Below, in pieces: positions 60,193 to 64,000 of a DNA stretch of 64,000 nt. How positions within the stretch are numbered: the first letter of the stretch is position 1; each line of letters begins with the position of its first letter. Source of the DNA: Gracilaria domingensis (Eukaryota; Rhodophyta; Florideophyceae; Gracilariales; Gracilariaceae); the NCBI GenBank assembly GCA_022539475.1, contig VCMS01000156.1:61249-125248 (forward strand). The letters are read 5' to 3'. A model generated the notes under the pieces. The model made no database searches and had not been told where the DNA came from. It saw only the letters and a program-made list of their open reading frames with translations. The position numbers and the translations under genes were made by a program.

Positions 60193-62486
60193 CTAAGCAC
60201 CACCCGGTCCCTTCTTCTGGATGCTCTTCACCGCTGGCAACGTCTTGGATACGCCACGACCACGGCCACGCGGACCACCGCGACCACGGCCCCTCCCACG
60301 AGGTGTCGGAATGCCCGAACGCTAGACCGACGCAGACCCACCTCGGGAACTGACCGGCTGGAACGGACTGGAAGTACCCGGCCAGGGAGCATTGGGTACC
60401 ACGACCCTCCTGGATGGCTGCGGCTGACTAGGCGTGCTCGCCGCCGGAACTTCACTAGCCGCCACACCTGACTCACCCGCACCGGTACCTTGCTCGAAGC
60501 AGGCACGCTAGGAGCTTCCACACCGGGCAGGACTTCCGTCATTGGGGTACCCTCCGGCTCCACGTCGTCACCAACTTCTACAGCACCGCTACTGGACGCT
60601 TGAGCGCCACCGTCGCCCGTTGCAGCGACACCCTCCATACCGGCGACGGCCTCACCATCGCCTCTCCCAGCCCCTCCCGGACTCACCGGAGGTGCTGGAG
60701 GGTTCAGAGTGACCCCGTCAAACATGGACGCACGCGCCCGTCTCAGGGTCTGAACGATCTGGTTGACCTGATTCTCCACCATGGCCTGGTCGTGCAACCC
60801 TTGATAGGACTCACCGACCAACTCGTCCAACGTCGGAGCCTGCGTCTCCATAACCTGTCCGTCCGGTGCAGTACCTCCCGAAACCGGCCAGCATACCCTG
60901 CTCGTACGAACCGAGAACGCGCAGGCTGTGTTCGCGAAGATAACCGAGTAGGTCCAACATGCCCTGAGCCTGCTCACGCAGGCATGCTTCGGAGTTCGCC
61001 GCGCGACGCACCCAAGTACGCGCAGCCGTCAGGGCGCCCGGCACGTCAGTCGGCTCCGGAATCCCCACGCGGAACGCATACAGCCCGCAAGGCATTGAGC
61101 AACGTCTGGAGGCGCTCGCCAGAGACTTCGACACCCATTGCGTCCAATTGGCGGCCTGGGAGCCCGACCTGGACCTCACGTTCCGTACGCACAGGTACCT
61201 CCACGACCTCCGGATCAGGCTCCGGCTCGGCCGCGGAAGATAACTGAGGCAGACCGGCTTGGACTCCGCTCTCACGCCTCGGGACGGGAGGAGCGGCTTC
61301 GAAGTCTTCCTCCATGTACCCATGCGGGAAGTAGTTCGGTCTATCCGTGAATGGCCAAGGCGGAAGCTGTCCCGTTGGCAATAGCACTCGGTTGATCGGC
61401 ATCGCGCCCGTACCGGATGCGGGCATCGTAGGGAACAAGTCCTCAAAGTAGTCGTACCAGAGGAACCCCGGCGTCTGCGACCAGTCCGTCTCCAAAGAGT
61501 ACTGAAGGGGCTTCTCACCGACCGCAGGAGGATAAGAGGTCGCCCGCAGGATGTTCTGCAGCCCCATTTCGGCCAAGATGCATACCAATTTGTACGGGAG
61601 AAGGAACAACCGTCCGTACTGCGGCGAATCGTCTGTGTTGTACAGACGCTGATCGCCGCACGGGTGAAGACTTCCACACCGTCGCTGGCCGCCTGGAGGA
61701 ACGCCATGAAAGCGAAAACTGCCCACTCGGCGTACAGGATCTGCAAGACCGCACGGCTCAAGGCTCCTTGGGATAGCAGTTCCCGCGAGTGGTACGCCAC
61801 CACGGACGGCGTCGGTACGGAAAGGTTGCGTTCGACCTCCACAGACTTCCACGCCTCGGTCATACTGTAGTACACCGCCGTACGGTCGTTCTTCGCAACG
61901 TCGAAGTACTCGACGTTGTGCCAGGAGTAGAAGAACGGTGTGATCCCCGAATGCGGGCTTCCGTCGCGGCGTTGCTTCCCCAATGCTCGCGGTCTAACCA
62001 GTACAGCTGGTCGTACGGCGGTTCGAACATCATCAACGCGAGAGGATTACCGTTTTCGGGCGGAAAGTTCGCGTCGGAATTGAGCCGGTGCATCAGGCTC
62101 TGGAGTCGGCGTCGATACTCGCGCTCCTCGGGGCACCTTAAGTACGGCATGTCAGCTATTCCGAACGTCCTTTCTTCCACACGACCGACGATTCCAGGAA
62201 GGTGATTCCAGCGTGCCTGCCAAGCTTCCATTCGCGTACGCTTCGGATTACGGCTCGCCACCTCACGTAATGGGAGCGAGACCGGAATGGCTGCGAAGCG
62301 ACGCGCATCGAAGTACTCCGCACTGTCCTGAATGTACTCGTTGACCGTTATAGGACCTGTTTCGACCGACGTGGAGCCTGGTTCGTACGACGGGTACGAT
62401 GGTCGAAGTGTTGGCCAGGAAGCGGCATAGACCGAAACGGGCCACCACCACCAGACGTACTCCGGTTGATTCGGATTGCTCGCCAT
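60193..62486 (-). CDS. Antisense gene of Ty3-B, unknown protein with C-terminal RGG box
   Basis: Function unknown, about 765 codons, read on the strand opposite to gag-pol. Start chosen at 62486 (MASNPNQPEYVWWWWPVSVY); the farther ATG at 62594 lies upstream of the TATA box. Segments in order: aromatic N-terminus; soluble part (VNEYIQDSAEYFDARRFAAI, YRRRLQSLMHRLNSDANFPP); a helical hydrophobic part (GALSRAVLQILYAEWAVFAF); PYKLVCILAEMGLQNILRAT and PGFLWYDYFEDLFP; a Pro/Glu linker; helices; a Ser/Pro/Gly-rich region; and RGRGRGRGGPRGRGRG then a basic tail ending GPGGA. The pieces lie in different frames. Breaks at 61978-61981 and three or four other sites can each be explained by a one-base change in a short run, plus one in-frame TAG near 60329. 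The RGG box suggests RNA binding. Confidence 0.6.
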
Positions 62487-62560
62487 CGCAGGCGGCGGAG
62501 CGGGACGACTGGCTTGATTGCGAACCCATCGTGGGCAACGGGTGACGCGCGGAAAGGAGC

Positions 62561-62568
62561 TCTTATAG
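62561..62568 (-). promoter_or_regulatory. TATA box of the antisense gene
   Basis: The minus strand reads GCGGCTATAAGAGCTCC, 75 bp before the ATG at 62486, the same CTATAAGAGC core as the host promoter at 16683. It argues that the gene has its own promoter. Confidence 0.55.
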
Positions 62569-62589
62569 CCGCGAGGCACGACACGGAGG

Positions 62590-63515
62590 TGCACGGGCTA
62601 AACGGACGACGCGTTTCTGGTTTCGCGGAAGCGATCTAGCCGCGCCGGACACTTTGAGGCTAATAACCCTCACTTTTTTTCCGACGGGCATGGCCAATAT
62701 ACACACTCGACACCGCAAGTCGCTGGTGTCATTCGCATTCGGGCGCACAGCAGGCGGCGATCACCGCGCGCGGTGCGAGCATCAGTGGCAAGGAGCGCGA
62801 GCGCGTTGACGGCCTCACTACGCGTCAGGCCATTGGAGGTACGACAGGGTGACCAATGGCGCTTGGGGCACGACCGTGGAACGGACCGCCGGGCGCAGAA
62901 GCACTCCGTTGATTGGAGAAGGCGTCACGGCTGTTACGAAGGAGGATGGGTCGCGCGCGCGACCAGTGAACGTACGCGATCGTCATGTCGTCGACCTAGA
63001 GCGTATTGTTGCATGAGCGGGAACCTCGGGGGCGCGAGCAGGATACTGCATCGCTGCGCCGTATGGACGAGCCTGAGAGCAGAGGGCGTAAGCCCGAACG
63101 GTAGTGGTACTCACCGCTGCGGCGCTGCTGTGTCGGCATGAGACGTCGGAGGTGTCGCCCCCCTGCACGTGAGACTCGGTCCGCTACCAGGACGGACGGC
63201 GTCGAGAGCATAAAAGTATGGTCGCACGCTCGAGTGGTTCTGCTCCTAATACCGGTGGGCAGTTCTGTGAACGGAAATGGCTTTCGCGCGTGTATTACGA
63301 GGCGGCTGGGTCTACAGTCAGACCACTTTACGCGCGCTGACGTCACAGCGCGCAGAGTTTGACTGGCTTTCGCTCCGCCCCTGGCGGGCATTTGTGGCAG
63401 AGGCGACGGTGGTTCCCGCGTTCTTATCAACCCACCGGCGCTTGAGCACACGCCGATTGGCTGCACTCCGGAGCGACGAGATAATATAAACCAGACAAAG
63501 ACAGAGCAGAGATCA
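62590..63515. other. Ty3-B tail between antisense promoter and 3' LTR, no gene seen
   Basis: GC-rich with only short frames. Probably holds the upstream region of the antisense gene. The purine-rich AGACAAAGACAGAGCAGAGA at 63493-63512, just before the LTR, is a poor polypurine tract. Confidence 0.4.
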
Positions 63516-64000
63516 TAGTCGTATAATAGATCTGGTTGATCGCGCGGACGGGAGTGGATTCTTAGAGTGCCGTGTGTACGTGTAGAGGCTTGCTGAGCGG
63601 TTACTTGTACGCGTAGTTGCGCCGCATCGGACGTGTTGACGCAGGTGTAGCTTGGGAGGCACGTAGGACCTTTTGCCAGTAGGACTTGAGGGCGCGTATA
63701 GTAGCTGTGCCACTATTGGAGTCGTACAGGAGGCGGGTTTCTGATATTGGGGAACCTAACCTCGCTGACTCACATTGTAACACCCAAGCACCTTTGCGTA
63801 CGTTCTTGTTCGTCGCGCTGCGCTACCGACAGGTGTTGCTGAGTATAATATTTAATTAGGCGTTCTGTACCCTTTTGCACGCTCCTGGTGCTGGGAATAC
63901 ACCCCTCTCCGCGCTGACCGTTCCGGTGCTTCTCTTACTTCCCCATACGGATTCATTCAGTCGTCATCGAGACCATAGCACACTCCGTCGCCTCAAGACG
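63516..64000 (+). repeat. 3' LTR of Ty3-B, partial at window edge
   Basis: Colinear with 52940-53459 of the 5' LTR (shared blocks GATCTGGTTGATCG, TTACTTGTACGCGTAGTTG, CCCTTTTGCACGCTCCTG, CTCCGTCGCCTCAAGAC) but about 35 bases shorter, with many small deletions and substitutions. It is cut by the end of the window about 35 bp before the expected LTR end. Confidence 0.75.

Larger units (their letters stand above)
52940..64000 (+). mobile_element. Chromodomain Ty3/gypsy retrotransposon (Ty3-B) with an antisense gene, runs off right edge
   Basis: 5' LTR (52940-53493), primer site, gag, protease, RT, RNase H, integrase with C-terminal chromodomain (to 59900), then a 3.6-kb tail with a minus-strand gene (60193-62486), and a partial 3' LTR (63516-64000). 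RT before integrase plus the chromodomain make it a chromovirus. It exceeds 11 kb, long for this group because of the tail. Three coding breaks in gag-pol lie in mononucleotide runs (54196-54198, 56616-56620, 57634-57636). One RT catalytic Asp is mutated. Confidence 0.9.

Noticed and set aside
61138-62205. Plus-strand frames opposite the antisense gene
   Set aside because: Short, in GC-rich sequence, and without motifs; the minus strand has the continuous protein-like path, TATA box and AATAAA.
1-64000. CRISPR arrays, operons, ribosome-binding sites, rRNA
   Set aside because: None seen; the element types, TATA boxes and gene layout are eukaryotic.

Overview
This window is eukaryotic nuclear DNA dominated by mobile elements. 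Genes are mostly intronless, and several have eukaryotic core-promoter features such as TATA boxes 75-117 bp before the ATG and AATAAA signals. The content (Ty1/copia, chromodomain Ty3/gypsy, MULE, PIF/Harbinger and hAT-type elements, ankyrin, CCCH, kinase and small secreted Cys-rich genes) would fit a compact but repeat-rich alga. My best guess is a red seaweed. That is inference; nothing here proves the taxon.

Layout, left to right. 1-7430 is a nest: a Ty1/copia element (minus strand, 2243-7430) is cut by a solo LTR (2517-3490, 5-bp target duplication GGAGT) and truncated by a Ty3/gypsy element (1-2242) that runs off the left edge. 7421-8633 holds the broken end of a GC-rich host gene and a tandem CCCH zinc-finger gene. 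8986-12430 holds two inverted-repeat elements; the second carries a 687-residue DUF7869-like protein. 13487-21496 is host-like: a 204-aa unknown, a secreted Cys-rich protein and a ~1,135-aa membrane protein. 22069-29835 is two DNA transposons only 38 bp apart: a PIF/Harbinger element (3-bp TAA duplication, dead transposase, intact Myb-like partner) and a complete MULE (407-bp inverted repeats, 10-bp duplication, intact 827-aa transposase). 30787-35661 is an ankyrin protein with a fresh 198-bp internal repeat. 35.9-41 kb has low-confidence or decayed genes (one WD40-like) and two secreted Cys-rich genes. 42188-49128 is a ~690-bp hAT-type element (8-bp duplication) containing a very young copia element with apparently identical 589-bp LTRs. 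After a kinase-like gene (50437-51261) and retroelement scraps, a >11-kb chromovirus fills 52940-64000.

The most unusual object is that chromovirus. Between pol and its 3' LTR it carries a ~2.3-kb gene on the opposite strand, with its own TATA box and an RGG-box C-terminus. The whole element is peppered with the palindrome CGTACG (about 30 copies). Its relative at the left edge is peppered instead with ACCAnnTGGT (nine exact copies in 2.2 kb). Nearly every frame break in the window sits in a mononucleotide run, so several 'pseudogenes' may be intact genes with base-call errors.
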